Shown: positions 32,700 to 41,720, numbered from the stretch's first letter. The stretch is 64,000 nucleotides of DNA from Streptomyces sp. NBC_01210 (GCF_036010325.1 NZ_CP108549.1:7378001-7442000), one strand, 5' to 3'. Notes: generated from the letters alone by a model not told the origin. Translations and numbers: made by a program.

Positions 32700-33614
32700 T
32701 CACCGAGCCGAGCGCACGCCCGTGTAGACCGTGGTGGCGGAGAGAAGGAAGGCGTCGGGCCGCCGCAGGATGCCCTCCGGTGCCCGGGGATCGACCAGCA
32801 CGTCGAGTGTCTTGCGGTCCTCCACGTCCAGGGACTCGCTCATCGTCTCCTGCAGCCGGGTCAGCTGGGTGTGCAGAAAGGCGCGGGCCGTCTCGCCCAG
32901 AGGCGCCGGCAGGTCGAGGAGGGAAGTGAAGCTGCCGACGCGGGTGAGCCCGGCGCGGCTGAGCATCGCGGGCCAGTCCTCGACCACGGTGGTGCTGCCG
33001 GGCAGCTCGGCGCGCATGATCTCGAACCAGTGCTCCAGGGCGGCGTCGAGCCGGGCCTGGAGGCCCGGCCTGCCGATGCCGATGTCGCGTGGGAGGAAGC
33101 GCATCGGCAGGCCGCCCTCTGCTACGGCGAGCAGGCCGCCCGGCCTCAGCACACCGACGAGCGCGTTCAACGCCCCCTGCTGATCGCCGAGATGGTGCAC
33201 CGCCTTGCTGCTCCAGACCAGATCCGCCGTGCCGAGGCCGGCTTCCCCGCGCTCGTCACCGCCTTCCAGGCCCTCGGGCAGCTCCGCGTGCCGGACGGCC
33301 ACCCTGCCGCCGAGACCGAGCCGCTCGGCGCGAGCCAGGGCGCGTTCCAGCAGCCCGGGCGTGCCGTCCACGGCGACCGCCTCGGCGTCCGCGAAGGCCT
33401 CGGCGAACACACAGGTCATCACGCCCGGCCCGCTGCCGATGTCGAGGATGCGCCGGACGTCCTTCTCCGGGGCGAGCAGTTCCCTCAGGCGGACCGCCGT
33501 CCGCCGGAGGACCGGGAGCTGCAGTTCGCCGCTGTTCTCCAGCTGGGTGGCCATGACCTCCCAGTCGATGTCGGTGTGGTGGTGTCCGTGTCCGGAATCG
33601 TTGTGTGGGCTCAT
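32700..33614 (-). CDS. Class I SAM-dependent methyltransferase
   Basis: 304 residues from ATG 33614. The N-terminus is His-rich (SGHGHHHTDIDWEVMA). SAM-binding motif I is ILDIGSGPGVMTCVFAEAF, motif II-like EAVAVDGTPGLLERA, then WSSKAVHHLGDQQGALNALVGVLRPGGLLAVAEGG. The substrate is not evident. Divergent from an XRE-cupin regulator with a 77-bp shared promoter region, so that regulator is the likely controller. Confidence 0.9.
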   Translation of the reverse strand: MSPHNDSGHGHHHTDIDWEVMATQLENSGELQLPVLRRTAVRLRELLAPEKDVRRILDIGSGPGVMTCVFAEAFADAEAVAVDGTPGLLERALARAERLGLGGRVAVRHAELPEGLEGGDERGEAGLGTADLVWSSKAVHHLGDQQGALNALVGVLRPGGLLAVAEGGLPMRFLPRDIGIGRPGLQARLDAALEHWFEIMRAELPGSTTVVEDWPAMLSRAGLTRVGSFTSLLDLPAPLGETARAFLHTQLTRLQETMSESLDVEDRKTLDVLVDPRAPEGILRRPDAFLLSATTVYTGVRSAR

Positions 33615-33691
33615 GCCGAGGAGCGTGCAGCCGCCGGGTGGCGACGGCAACTCCTGTTGCCGATTCCGGGACAGCGGGGTGGAATGCCCGC

Positions 33692-34276
33692 ATGGACAAA
33701 CCACCGCCCTACCAAGCGGTCCTCGACGAAGTCGCCCCCCGGCTCAGACGGCTGCGCGCCAAGCGCGGCCTCACCCTGGCCGCGCTCTCCGAGGTGACCG
33801 GCATCTCCAAGAGCACCCTTTCCCGGCTGGAGTCGGGACAGCGCCGCCCGAGCCTGGAACTGCTGCTGCCGCTCGCCGGTGCGTACGACGTGCCCCTGGA
33901 CGACCTGGTCGGCGCCCCCGAAGTGGGGGATCCCCGGGTACGGCTGACACCTCACCCCCTGCCGAGCGGCGGGACGTTCGTCCCCCTGACCCGGAGCCCG
34001 GGCCCCCTCCAGGCGTACAAGATGATCATCTCCGACCGGGGTGCCGAGCCGGATCTCCGTACGCACGAGGGCTACGAGTGGCTGTACGTGCTGGACGGCC
34101 GGCTACGGATCGTCCTCGCTGAGCACGATCTGGTCCTCGGCCCCGGCGAGGCCGCCGAGTTCGACACCCGGCTGCCCCACTGGTTCAGCAGCGCGGACGG
34201 GCGGCCCGTCGAGATCCTCAGCCTCTTCGGGAGACAGGGGGAGCGCATGCACGTCCGCGCGAAGCCCCGCGTATGA
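33692..34276 (+). CDS. XRE-family regulator with C-terminal cupin
   Basis: 194 residues. HTH at about 15-70 (LRRLRAKRGLTLAALSEVTGISKSTLSRLESGQRRPSLELLLPLA); cupin barrel at about 105-185 (HEGYEWLYVLDGRLRIVLAEHDLVLGPGEAAEFDTRLPHWF), with the two cupin motifs present. Such proteins sense a small ligand in the cupin. It faces the methyltransferase gene across 77 bp. Confidence 0.9.
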   Translation: MDKPPPYQAVLDEVAPRLRRLRAKRGLTLAALSEVTGISKSTLSRLESGQRRPSLELLLPLAGAYDVPLDDLVGAPEVGDPRVRLTPHPLPSGGTFVPLTRSPGPLQAYKMIISDRGAEPDLRTHEGYEWLYVLDGRLRIVLAEHDLVLGPGEAAEFDTRLPHWFSSADGRPVEILSLFGRQGERMHVRAKPRV

Positions 34277-34369
34277 CGGTGCGTGGGTTCACCGGGCCGG
34301 CGGTGGCACGGTCCGGACCGGTTGAATGTGGGCAGGCGTCCGAGGTTCGGGGAGGCGCCGGTCAGAGCA

Positions 34370-34936
34370 CTAGAAAGATGTTTCCCGCACACTCGCCCGG
34401 TCCACGGGCTCTGTTGTCGCCGTGATCTCCGAGCGGTGCCGGTCGCCCGCGAAGGTCACCGTCAGGGTGTCGGGCGAGCTCTGTGTGGTGCTCGCCGTGA
34501 AGCCCTGGTTGGGCACCGCCGAGATGAGGCACACCCCGCCACTTCCGTAGCGCACGGTGACCGTCCCGCCCTGGGACGAAATGGTGTGCACACCCGAGCC
34601 CCCTTCCTCGCATCCCTGCACCTGGTTCGCCCCGGACGGTTCGTCCGGTGGGCGAAGGGTCTTCCGCGCCACGGGAGTCGGCGATGCTTTACGAGGCTTC
34701 TCGGTCTTCCTGGACGGCGCCGGAGCGGGCGCAGAGCTGCTCCGTGCGGGCGTGGGGCTCGGGGAGACGCTGGGGCGCGGTGTCGCCGAGGCGGCGAAGT
34801 CCGTTGGCGCGGACTGCGCGACCGGCGCGGTCGGTCTGGTCGATCCCACCACGAAGTGGACCGTGATGATGACGGCCGTGACACTGGCCGCCGTGCACGA
34901 CAGCCAGATGAGCAGGTAGCGCAGATACCGGGACAC
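34370..34936 (-). CDS. Membrane-anchored secreted protein of unknown function
   Basis: 188 residues from GTG 34936. One N-terminal transmembrane segment (YLLIWLSCTAASVTAVIITVHFVVG), a Ser/Pro/Ala-rich linker (about 45-95) and a small beta-rich C-terminal domain with two Cys residues (VQGCEEGGSG and GGVCLISAVPNQGF) that could form a disulfide. No known domain recognised. Divergent from the response regulator, with only 36 bp between starts, so it may be a target or accessory of that two-component system. Confidence 0.75.
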   Translation of the reverse strand: MSRYLRYLLIWLSCTAASVTAVIITVHFVVGSTRPTAPVAQSAPTDFAASATPRPSVSPSPTPARSSSAPAPAPSRKTEKPRKASPTPVARKTLRPPDEPSGANQVQGCEEGGSGVHTISSQGGTVTVRYGSGGVCLISAVPNQGFTASTTQSSPDTLTVTFAGDRHRSEITATTEPVDRASVRETSF

Positions 34937-34972
34937 GACACCATAGTGGCGGACCCGCTAACGTGCCTGCTC

Positions 34973-35659
34973 ATGGCCTCCGTACTTGTCGTCGAGGACG
35001 ACCCTGTGATCCGGGCCGCGCTGATCGAGGTGCTCACCGCGCACGGCTACGCGGTGAAGACCGCGCACCAGGGTTTCGAGGCGCTGCGCGAGATCACCCA
35101 GTCCCCGCCGGACATCGTGGTGCTCGACCTGGGGCTGCCCGATCTGGACGGCCTCGACGTGCTCCGTATGATCCGGGGTATCTCACGGCTGCCTGTACTG
35201 GTCGCCACGGCCCGGGACGACGACACGGAGATCATCAAGCTGCTCAACGCCGGAGCCGACGACTACATGGTCAAGCCCTTTTCGGGCGGCCAGCTCGCCG
35301 CCCGGCTCGCCGCGGTACTGCGGCGGTCCGTCCCGGCCGCGGACGACCGGGGCCGACAGCCGGTGCAGGTCGCGGAGCTCAGGATCGACCCGCTGGCCCG
35401 CACCGCGCATCTCGCCGACCGTGAGCTGTCGCTGACCCGGCGGGAGTTCGACCTGCTCGCCTACCTCGCGGCAAACGCCGACCAGGTGATATCCCGCAAA
35501 CGCATACTCGCCGAGGTGTGGCAGCAGCCGTATCTGGAGGACCAGACGGTTGATGTCCACCTCTCCGCGCTGCGCAGGAAATTGGGTGAAAGACCTTCGG
35601 ACCCCCGCTATCTGCACACCGTGCGCGGTATCGGGATCAAACTGGTCACCTCCTCATGA
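34973..35659 (+). CDS. OmpR-family response regulator
   Basis: 228 residues from ATG 34973. Receiver: acidic pair in VVEDDPVIR, phospho-Asp in VVLDLGLPDLDG, Thr/Ala switch in VLVATARDDD, Lys in YMVKPF. Winged-helix output with LTRREFDLLAYLAANADQVISRKRILAEVW and HTVRGIGIKLV. The stop overlaps the start of the kinase gene by ATGA. Confidence 0.95.
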   Translation: MASVLVVEDDPVIRAALIEVLTAHGYAVKTAHQGFEALREITQSPPDIVVLDLGLPDLDGLDVLRMIRGISRLPVLVATARDDDTEIIKLLNAGADDYMVKPFSGGQLAARLAAVLRRSVPAADDRGRQPVQVAELRIDPLARTAHLADRELSLTRREFDLLAYLAANADQVISRKRILAEVWQQPYLEDQTVDVHLSALRRKLGERPSDPRYLHTVRGIGIKLVTSS

Positions 35660-36960
35660 GACGTGCCCTCGCGGGGATCGCCCTGTCCGCGACGCTGATG
35701 GTCGCGCTGTCCTTCCTCATCCCGCTCGCCCTGCTCGTGCGCGAACAGGCGCGGGACCGGGTGACCACCGCCGCCGAACAGCGTGCCGCCGCTCTCTCGC
35801 CGGTCCTCGCCCTGACCACCCGGCCCGCCGATGTCCAGCAGGCGGTCTCGGGGCTGGGCTCGGACGACCGGCTCGCCGTACGGCTTCCCGACGGAGGACT
35901 CGTCGGCACGCTGCACGCACCGCCGGAGGCTCTGCAGCGTGCGGTCGCCCACCGGGAGACGTTGGCTCTGGACACCGCTCAGGGGTGGGTCTATCTCCAG
36001 CCGGTCGTCCTCGCCAAGGACCGCGTCGCGGTCGTCGAGGCCTATGTGCCGGGTGCGGATCTGACCCGGGGCGTGTGGGCCTCGTGGGGCGTCATGTCGC
36101 TGCTCGCGCTGGGCCTGGTGGGTGGCTCCGTATTGGTCGCCGACCGGCTGGGCGCCCGCGTGGTCCGCTCCTCCCGGAGCCTGTCGAGCGCCTCGCTGGC
36201 ACTGGGGTCGGGGGACCTGGACGTACGGGTGGAACCCGACGGGCCACCGGAACTGAAGGAGGCCGGCGTTGCGTTCAACACCATGGCCGACCGAGTGGTG
36301 GAACTCCTCGCCATCGAACGGGAGATGGTCGCAGACCTCTCGCACCGGCTCAGGACGCCACTGACCGCCCTGTATCTGGAAGCGGACCTGATGGGCAGCT
36401 CACCCGGCGCCCGGCGGGTCACGGAAGCGGTCGCGCAGCTGGAGAGTGAACTCGACTCGATCATCACCGCGGCCCGCACTCCACTGGCCGCCGGACCGGC
36501 CACCGGGGCAGTACCGGCGAGGCCGTGCGACGTGACCGAAGTGGTCGCGATCCGGCTCGACTTCTGGTCGGTGCTCGCCACCCAGCAGGACCGGCCCTGC
36601 GAACGCTCCTTCACGCCGCGGCCGACCCCTGTCCGGTTCCCGGAGGACGATCTCGCAGCCGTCGTCGACGCCCTGATCGGCAACGTCTTTCGGCACACCC
36701 CGCAGGGCACCGCCTTCGCCGTACGAGTGGAGCGCACCGACCGGCATGTGCTTCTGACGGTGGACGACGCGGGTCCCGGCGTCGCCGATCCGGACGCCGC
36801 GCTCACCCGCGGAGTCAGCGTCGGCGGCTCCACCGGCCTCGGCCTGGACATCGTGGCCCGTGCCGCCCGCGCCGCCGACGGAGAGATGCAGATCACCCGC
36901 GCTCCCATGGGCGGGGCGCGGGTGCAGGTGGCGTTCGGCCTGGCGGGCGCCGACCGCTGA
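35656..36960 (+). CDS. Two-component sensor histidine kinase
   Basis: 434 residues. Two transmembrane helices (about 5-30 and 137-160) enclose a short extracytoplasmic sensor. HAMP-like segment, then the H-box MVADLSHRLRTPLTALYLE. ATPase: N-box region VDALIGNVFRHTPQ, G1 VDDAGPGVAD, G2 GGSTGLGLDIVARAA. The sequence SHRLRTPL is the variant H-box frequent in actinobacterial kinases of this type. Ligand unknown. Convergent with the CAP gene at only 6 bp. Confidence 0.95.
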   Translation: MRRALAGIALSATLMVALSFLIPLALLVREQARDRVTTAAEQRAAALSPVLALTTRPADVQQAVSGLGSDDRLAVRLPDGGLVGTLHAPPEALQRAVAHRETLALDTAQGWVYLQPVVLAKDRVAVVEAYVPGADLTRGVWASWGVMSLLALGLVGGSVLVADRLGARVVRSSRSLSSASLALGSGDLDVRVEPDGPPELKEAGVAFNTMADRVVELLAIEREMVADLSHRLRTPLTALYLEADLMGSSPGARRVTEAVAQLESELDSIITAARTPLAAGPATGAVPARPCDVTEVVAIRLDFWSVLATQQDRPCERSFTPRPTPVRFPEDDLAAVVDALIGNVFRHTPQGTAFAVRVERTDRHVLLTVDDAGPGVADPDAALTRGVSVGGSTGLGLDIVARAARAADGEMQITRAPMGGARVQVAFGLAGADR

Positions 36961-36966
36961 CGGAAC

Positions 36967-37803
36967 CTAGCGGCCCGCCCCGAAGTCCTGCGTCCACCAC
37001 GGACCGCCGTCGCCGAAGTGCACGCCGATGCCTATCTCCTTGAAGGAGCAGTTCAGTATGTTGGCGCGGTGGCCGGGGCTGTGCATCCACGCGTCCATGA
37101 CCGCTGCCGCGTCGGACTGGCCCCGAGCTATGTTCTCGCCCAGCGTGGACCAGACATATCCGGCGGCGTCCACCCGGCCGGACATGGTGGAACCGTCGGG
37201 GCCGGTGTGGGACATCACGCCACTGCCGGCCATGACATCGCTGTAGTCGTCCGCGGCCTCGACCAGCTTTGCGTTCGACGTCAACGGCGAGCAACCGGCC
37301 GACGCACGCTCCTTGTTGACGAGCGTGAGGACCTGGGCCTCGGCGCCGTTCGAGGATCCGCCTGAGCCGCCGGACGCGGAGCCCGAGCCGCTGCGAGGGG
37401 TGACGGCCGTCCGCCCCCCGCTGCCCGAACTGCCCGTGCCGCTCCCGCTCTTCGCCTCCACCTTCGGCGAAGCGGCCGGTTTCGACGGCTGCTTGGGCTT
37501 GGCCGAGGCCTTCACGCTCGGGGTGGGAGAGGCGGCCACGCTGGGGCTCGCGGAGGGCAGCGCGAGGGGATCAGTGCTGTCCGCGCCGGCATCAGCGCCT
37601 CCGGGTACATCCCCGGCAGCGTTGGTCGTGACCCGATCCGCCGTGCCGCCGCTCGCATCTGAACCGCCGGTGGCAAGAGTGACGGCGACACCGGCCGTCA
37701 CGGTGAGTGCACCCACTGCCAGGACGACATTGCGCGCTCGGAATCCGCCCTTGGGGCGGGCGTGGGAGCGGGGCTGGGGTCGAGCGGCTCGGCGGGAACT
37801 CAT
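36967..37803 (-). CDS. CAP/SCP-domain secreted protein
   Basis: 278 residues from ATG 37803; the frame to 37941 adds no signal. Basic N-terminus, then a membrane segment (NVVLAVGALTVTAGVAVTLATGG), a long Ser/Pro/Lys-rich linker (about 75-150) and a CAP domain (QVLTLVNKERASAGCSPLTSN onward). Conserved CAP residues occur in DYSDVMAGSGVMSHTGPDG, STLGENIARGQ and HSPGHRANILNCSF. Actinobacterial CAP proteins are extracellular and of uncertain activity. Two Cys residues probably form a disulfide. Confidence 0.92.
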   Translation of the reverse strand: MSSRRAARPQPRSHARPKGGFRARNVVLAVGALTVTAGVAVTLATGGSDASGGTADRVTTNAAGDVPGGADAGADSTDPLALPSASPSVAASPTPSVKASAKPKQPSKPAASPKVEAKSGSGTGSSGSGGRTAVTPRSGSGSASGGSGGSSNGAEAQVLTLVNKERASAGCSPLTSNAKLVEAADDYSDVMAGSGVMSHTGPDGSTMSGRVDAAGYVWSTLGENIARGQSDAAAVMDAWMHSPGHRANILNCSFKEIGIGVHFGDGGPWWTQDFGAGR

Positions 37804-38024
37804 GCGTACGGCACCTCGGGAGGAGTCGAATGAAGCAGGTAAACCCCGGCAGGCGCAACCGCGCCCGCCGGGATTGTGGGGGGTTGACGAGAGCGTAGGC
37901 CCGATTCGGCGCGAGAAAGCCTCCTGCCAGGTCTTCTTCAAGAAGCCCTAAGAAAGCCCTAAGACTCCGTTCGGCTACGCACGGATACTCCGCGGCAGCA
38001 TGACGGCTCACATGCCCCGCGTGC

Positions 38025-38160
38025 TCAGGCCGAGAGGAGTGGCCGCAGGAACTGGCTCGGACTGCCGTGCCAGAAGATGTCGAGGCTGTCACGGGCACGC
38101 GTGGCGGCGACGAAGAGCAGAGAGCGGGCCCGCTGCAACTCCTTGCGGTGGCACAGCGGG
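38025..38160 (-). pseudogene. C-terminal remnant of UvrD/Rep-family helicase
   Basis: The minus-strand frame ending at 38025 reads KELQRARSLLFVAATRARDSLDIFWHGSPSQFLRPLLSA. ELQRxRxLLFVAATRARD is the conserved motif VI region of UvrD/Rep helicases followed by the usual C-terminal tail. Upstream the helicase similarity stops at once, so only about 45 codons of a gene normally longer than 600 codons survive. It marks an old breakpoint at the left edge of the accessory region. The rest of 37804-38375 shows no gene. Confidence 0.75.
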
Positions 38161-38375
38161 TCGACCGACCACAGGCGCAAGGATCGCCTCGCGTGGAACA
38201 AGCCCCGGACGCCTGCAGGCACGTCGGATCCTCGTCATGTGCACGCCGATTTCGCCACGCGCAGGTGCGATCTCAGTTGTTTGCTGACGCGATCCCGTTG
38301 GCCGGCGACTGCAGCGAAGCCCCCACAACATCATTGGTAATGTTGGCCGATGATGCAGATCGGGGCGGGGGCACG

Positions 38376-38861
38376 ATGACGTTCAACGATGAATGGGCAC
38401 AGCTGAAGTCCGAGGCTCAGGACAGGCAACCTGCGCAGATGCGACTCAATGCGGCGGCGCCCGAGCCCGGCGGGCCCGGTTCGGGGACGAAGGCTGATCT
38501 GGTGGTGCACCAGGACGATCTGGGCAAGGTCGGCAATGAGGCGTTCCGGGTCCACGGTGAGCTGCAGAAGAAGGCTGACATCGCGGGCGCGGGCGTGAGC
38601 AAGGGCGGGGCAGGGTCGACCGCGCAGGCCGCGGAGGAACTGAAGGGCCGGAACTTCGGTGCCGGTGACGAGCTGTACACCACGCTCGAGGTCTGGAGTA
38701 CGCAGGTCAAGACCGTACTGCAGATGTGTGCACACATCTCGCACCACTTGGACTACTCGAAGAAGGCGCACGCCAACGACGAGGCGGAGATCGTTGCCTC
38801 GCTGAAGCGGCGGGACGGTTCGGCGGTGTCGGTGTCCGAGATATCGAAGTACGTCAAGTAA
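38376..38861 (+). CDS. Small WXG100/EspC-like helical protein
   Basis: 161 residues from ATG 38376. After a Pro/Gly-rich stretch (about 22-38) it is almost entirely helical: DLVVHQDDLGKVGNEAFRVHGELQKKAD and LEVWSTQVKTVLQMCAHISHHLDYSKKAHANDEAEI. Size and two-helix pattern fit ESX/EspC-like partners that accompany WXG-type toxins in Streptomyces. It stands 15 bp before the large WXG-type gene. GC content is lower than the surrounding core genes. Function is inferred only. Confidence 0.65.
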   Translation: MTFNDEWAQLKSEAQDRQPAQMRLNAAAPEPGGPGSGTKADLVVHQDDLGKVGNEAFRVHGELQKKADIAGAGVSKGGAGSTAQAAEELKGRNFGAGDELYTTLEVWSTQVKTVLQMCAHISHHLDYSKKAHANDEAEIVASLKRRDGSAVSVSEISKYVK

Positions 38862-38876
38862 GAGGGGGCGGGGGCA

Positions 38877-40376
38877 GTGGGGGCATTCACGTACACGGAT
38901 CTCATCGAGGTGAACCTCGGGAAGCTGGATGCGGCGGCCGGCGACTGGAAGACCATGGCCGGCGGACTGGAAAAGCTGAGGTCCGACGTCTACAGCGGTC
39001 TGGTACAGCTGTCCGACGGTGCGCAGTGGGCCGGTGTGAACGCCGGGGTCACCAAGGACTTCGTCCGTATGACGGCGAAAGAGGTCTGGGACCTGTACCG
39101 GGAGGCCAAGAGCATCGCGAGCGTGCTGGAGGACGCGCACAGCGAACTGACGCACATCCAGAAGCGGGCCAAGGACCTGACCGCGGAAGCCCGGAAGGGA
39201 GATCCGGACAGACCGGATGAACCGGATCCCGGCCTGTTGGTGATGGAAGGCCCCAACGGCACGGTGAAGGTGATGGAAGCGATCTGCGATGTCAAGGGGA
39301 CCTCACAGCGCACCAAGGACCTGATGCAGTGGTATGCCGACACCCTCACCGGGCTGGTCACCCACGCGGCGGAGATCGACGCGGCGGTGACCCGGGCACT
39401 GAAGAGAAGCCACGGCGGCGATCCGAACAACGCGGGCCATGCGACGTACACCTCTCTCGACGAGGACCAACTGCCACGCGCCACGAAGCTGGCCTCGCTA
39501 GGCGACGACGCGAACGGGGCACAGCGGGCTGAACTGCGGCGGCTGTGGCAGTCGTTGAGTCCGCAGGCCCGTGCTGAGCTCTGGACGGGCCACAAGGACG
39601 ATCTCCTGGCGGCGGGTCTGCTGACACCGACGGTCAAGCAGGCCGCCCCCGACCGGGGGTCAGGGCCGCACGGGGTCGAGGAGCCCGGGGCGGAAGAGCG
39701 CAGGACGCGGGAGAAGATGAACCTGATCGCAGAGTTGGCCGACTGGAAGGGCGACAACGACGCCTCGCGTCACATGGCGCACTACTTGGGAAACAGCGGA
39801 GAGCATATGGATTTGCCCGTCGACAAGATGATGACCGACGACGCCGGGTTCAAAAGCCATATCGAGACCGACATCAGGGAGCGCCAGAACGAGTGGCGCG
39901 AGCAAGCGCTGGCGGAGTTCAAGAGGAACGGGGGACAGCCGGTCTCGATGCCTGTGGAGACGGAAAACCGCGACTACAGCTTCCAGAAGGAGCAAGACAA
40001 GAACTGGTTCTATGCGGTCGGATCCACCCGGTCGAATGTCACCGGAGTGGTCACCGTGGTGCCGGATGCGAACGGCGAGCCCAAGGTCGGCCTCGACTAC
40101 CAGGCCAACGCCTGGGACCGCTACAACTGGGACAAGGACAAGGGGGTGACCATCGAGATTCCAGGGGCGTCGTCGATGAGTATTCCGGACGGGCAGATGG
40201 CCCGCCTGCACACCACGGGCATTGCCCAGGAGTTCGACATGTCAGGCAGCAGTTCGGTCAAGCATTACGACCTGGGCACCTCCGCTCCGAACGGCGACCC
40301 ACTCCCGAAGCCCGACGCGCCGGGGCGTGAGGGCGGGCGAACGGATCCCGGGCGTGAACAGCAGGAAGGCCGGTAG
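38877..40376 (+). CDS. WXG-type toxin-like protein with unrecognised C-terminal domain
   Basis: 499 residues from GTG 38877. The N-terminal helical domain (about 1-105) has a central WAG turn (GAQWAGVNAGVTKDF), as in WXG100/LXG proteins exported by type VII secretion. A middle helical and linker region (about 110-300) follows. The C-terminal domain (about 300-470) begins MAHYLGNSGEHMDLPVDKMM and contains QNEWREQALAEFKRNGG, WFYAVGSTRSNVTGVVTVV and NAWDRYNWDKDKGVTIEIPG, and ends with TTGIAQEFDMSGSS. I recognise no catalytic fold in it. A polymorphic toxin or secreted effector is the best guess. Confidence 0.6.
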   Translation: MGAFTYTDLIEVNLGKLDAAAGDWKTMAGGLEKLRSDVYSGLVQLSDGAQWAGVNAGVTKDFVRMTAKEVWDLYREAKSIASVLEDAHSELTHIQKRAKDLTAEARKGDPDRPDEPDPGLLVMEGPNGTVKVMEAICDVKGTSQRTKDLMQWYADTLTGLVTHAAEIDAAVTRALKRSHGGDPNNAGHATYTSLDEDQLPRATKLASLGDDANGAQRAELRRLWQSLSPQARAELWTGHKDDLLAAGLLTPTVKQAAPDRGSGPHGVEEPGAEERRTREKMNLIAELADWKGDNDASRHMAHYLGNSGEHMDLPVDKMMTDDAGFKSHIETDIRERQNEWREQALAEFKRNGGQPVSMPVETENRDYSFQKEQDKNWFYAVGSTRSNVTGVVTVVPDANGEPKVGLDYQANAWDRYNWDKDKGVTIEIPGASSMSIPDGQMARLHTTGIAQEFDMSGSSSVKHYDLGTSAPNGDPLPKPDAPGREGGRTDPGREQQEGR

Positions 40377-40386
40377 AGGTCTACAC

Positions 40387-41010
40387 ATGAACAGCCCCAG
40401 CAGTGAATCCTCCCGCGAGCGGACTGCAGGTCGTCGCCTGCGGGTCCTGGGTGTCGTGGTGCTGGCGGTAATCGCCTGCGTTGCCGTGGCGGTCGGCGTG
40501 TTCGCGTATGTTGCCGACGAAGTGTCGTCGGACCAGACCGACGAGGAGATGAACTGCTGCTGGGAAAGCGGCGCCACTCCTGCCTGGATGAGCGAGGAGA
40601 TCGGCATCCGCATCCCGAAGACGGCTTCGGACCGGCGGGCCGGATACAAGACCGGCAGCCGCTATGACACGGGGTTGCTCTCCTTCACCCTTCCCAGTCA
40701 GGAGGCGGACGCGTACACGTCCCGGCTGATTCGGAAGGGTACGGAGATGACCCGGAACTTCCATCCCCAGAAGAAGGACTACCGTCCGGCGGCCGCCTTC
40801 GCCCACCTCAAGCTGCCGGAGCCGGAGATCTTCGTCGAAGGGCTGCGGCAGGTCAGCCTCTGCCCGGATGACCTCAACACCCCTGAGGGCCAGTACCTCC
40901 GCCGTTGCGTCGACCTCTTTGCGCACGAATTCAAGCCGGGCACTACCCGTATCTATGTCAGGTCGACCATCGAGCCCGGCGTGACGCCACCCCCGGCGAC
41001 CACCAAGTAA
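40387..41010 (+). CDS. Membrane-anchored protein, possible immunity partner
   Basis: 207 residues from ATG 40387, 10 bp after the WXG-type gene. One N-terminal transmembrane helix (LRVLGVVVLAVIACVAVAVGVFAYV). The rest is outside and hydrophilic, with Cys residues in EEMNCCWESGA, VSLCPDDLN and YLRRCVDLF, so disulfides are likely. No known family recognised. Position and topology fit an exported immunity or accessory protein of the upstream toxin-like gene; a substrate lipoprotein-like role is equally possible. Confidence 0.6.
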   Translation: MNSPSSESSRERTAGRRLRVLGVVVLAVIACVAVAVGVFAYVADEVSSDQTDEEMNCCWESGATPAWMSEEIGIRIPKTASDRRAGYKTGSRYDTGLLSFTLPSQEADAYTSRLIRKGTEMTRNFHPQKKDYRPAAAFAHLKLPEPEIFVEGLRQVSLCPDDLNTPEGQYLRRCVDLFAHEFKPGTTRIYVRSTIEPGVTPPPATTK

Positions 41011-41062
41011 TTCCGAGGCCGGCAGGGCGCCCTGCCGGCCTGCCGGCAACGGCTCGTAGTCA

Positions 41063-41450
41063 GCGTGCCTCAGGCTCCCTTCCGCCAGGGCGACGCCTAC
41101 GCCAAGGGGGCCGGGAGCGTTGCGGACTGACGCCGCAGACCTGGTCGGACTCTGCCCACTGCCTGAGCCAGAGCACGGACCGGCTCTTCCCCTGGCCGCC
41201 CGCGTGGCCAGGTCGTACCTGGACGTCGCCTTCTTCCACCCCTTCACGGACGGCAGCGCCCGCTCGGCACTCCCCACCTTTGCCTACGTCCTGGAGGCGG
41301 AGGGCGTACGGCTGGACCAGGTGGGGCTCCTTCAGACCCGCCACCCGGACGACCCGGCCGGCGCCGCCGACCTCGCGGACCTGATCGCCGTCCTGATCGC
41401 CGTCCTGATCGCCGTCCTGATCCGCGCCGCCCGTCGTCGGAGGGCCGCAG
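41063..41450 (+). pseudogene. Degraded Fic-family AMPylase remnant
   Basis: Fic similarity is scattered over three frames: APFRQGDAYAKG (from 41063), GRERCGLTPQTW (next frame), then LAARVARSYLDVAFFHPFTDGSARSALPTFAYVLEA (third frame). The last piece holds the Fic motif HPFxDGNxR with Asn replaced by Ser. At least two frameshifts separate the pieces and the N-terminal two thirds are missing. It ends in a run of LIAV repeats. Inactive. Confidence 0.75.
41381..41416. repeat. 12-bp tandem repeat, three perfect copies
   Basis: CTGATCGCCGTC is repeated exactly three times (41381-41392, 41393-41404, 41405-41416), with a fourth partial copy (CTGATC). In the Fic-remnant frame it encodes LIAV repeats. 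Confidence 0.9.
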
Positions 41451-41485
41451 GCGGTCATGGCCGAGGTTCCTACCGGGCCTTGAAC

Positions 41486-41720
41486 TGACCCTGGCGATGG
41501 AAGTCGACCGCGGCGAGGAGCCTCTCTTCGCCCGGAGTGCGCCGCAGGATCGCGACCATGCGCTCCCGGTGCGTCCACCATCGCCCAGACTGTCCTGCCC
41601 GGGGCGGGGGTACGTGGCGTGACGCCCCACTGGGTGGCCAGGGCGTCCACGATGAACAGTCCCCGACCCGACTCCTCCTCGGAGAAGGAAGCGATCTCCG
41701 GCACCGTCGATTCCTGAGCG
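41486..41720 (-). pseudogene. C-terminal remnant of anti-sigma HATPase
   Basis: The minus-strand frame reads ASFSEEESGRGLFIVDALATQWGVTPRTPAPGRTVWAMVDAPG, the G2 box and end of an RsbW-like ATPase. It resembles ESGRGLYLVSQLAHRWGV in the intact gene at 44087. The N-box half is missing, and past about 41570 the frame changes. A second, intact copy nearby suggests duplication and decay. Confidence 0.65.

Noticed and set aside
41381..41416. CRISPR-like short repeats
   Set aside because: Contiguous 12-bp units without spacers; a simple tandem repeat in a pseudogene.
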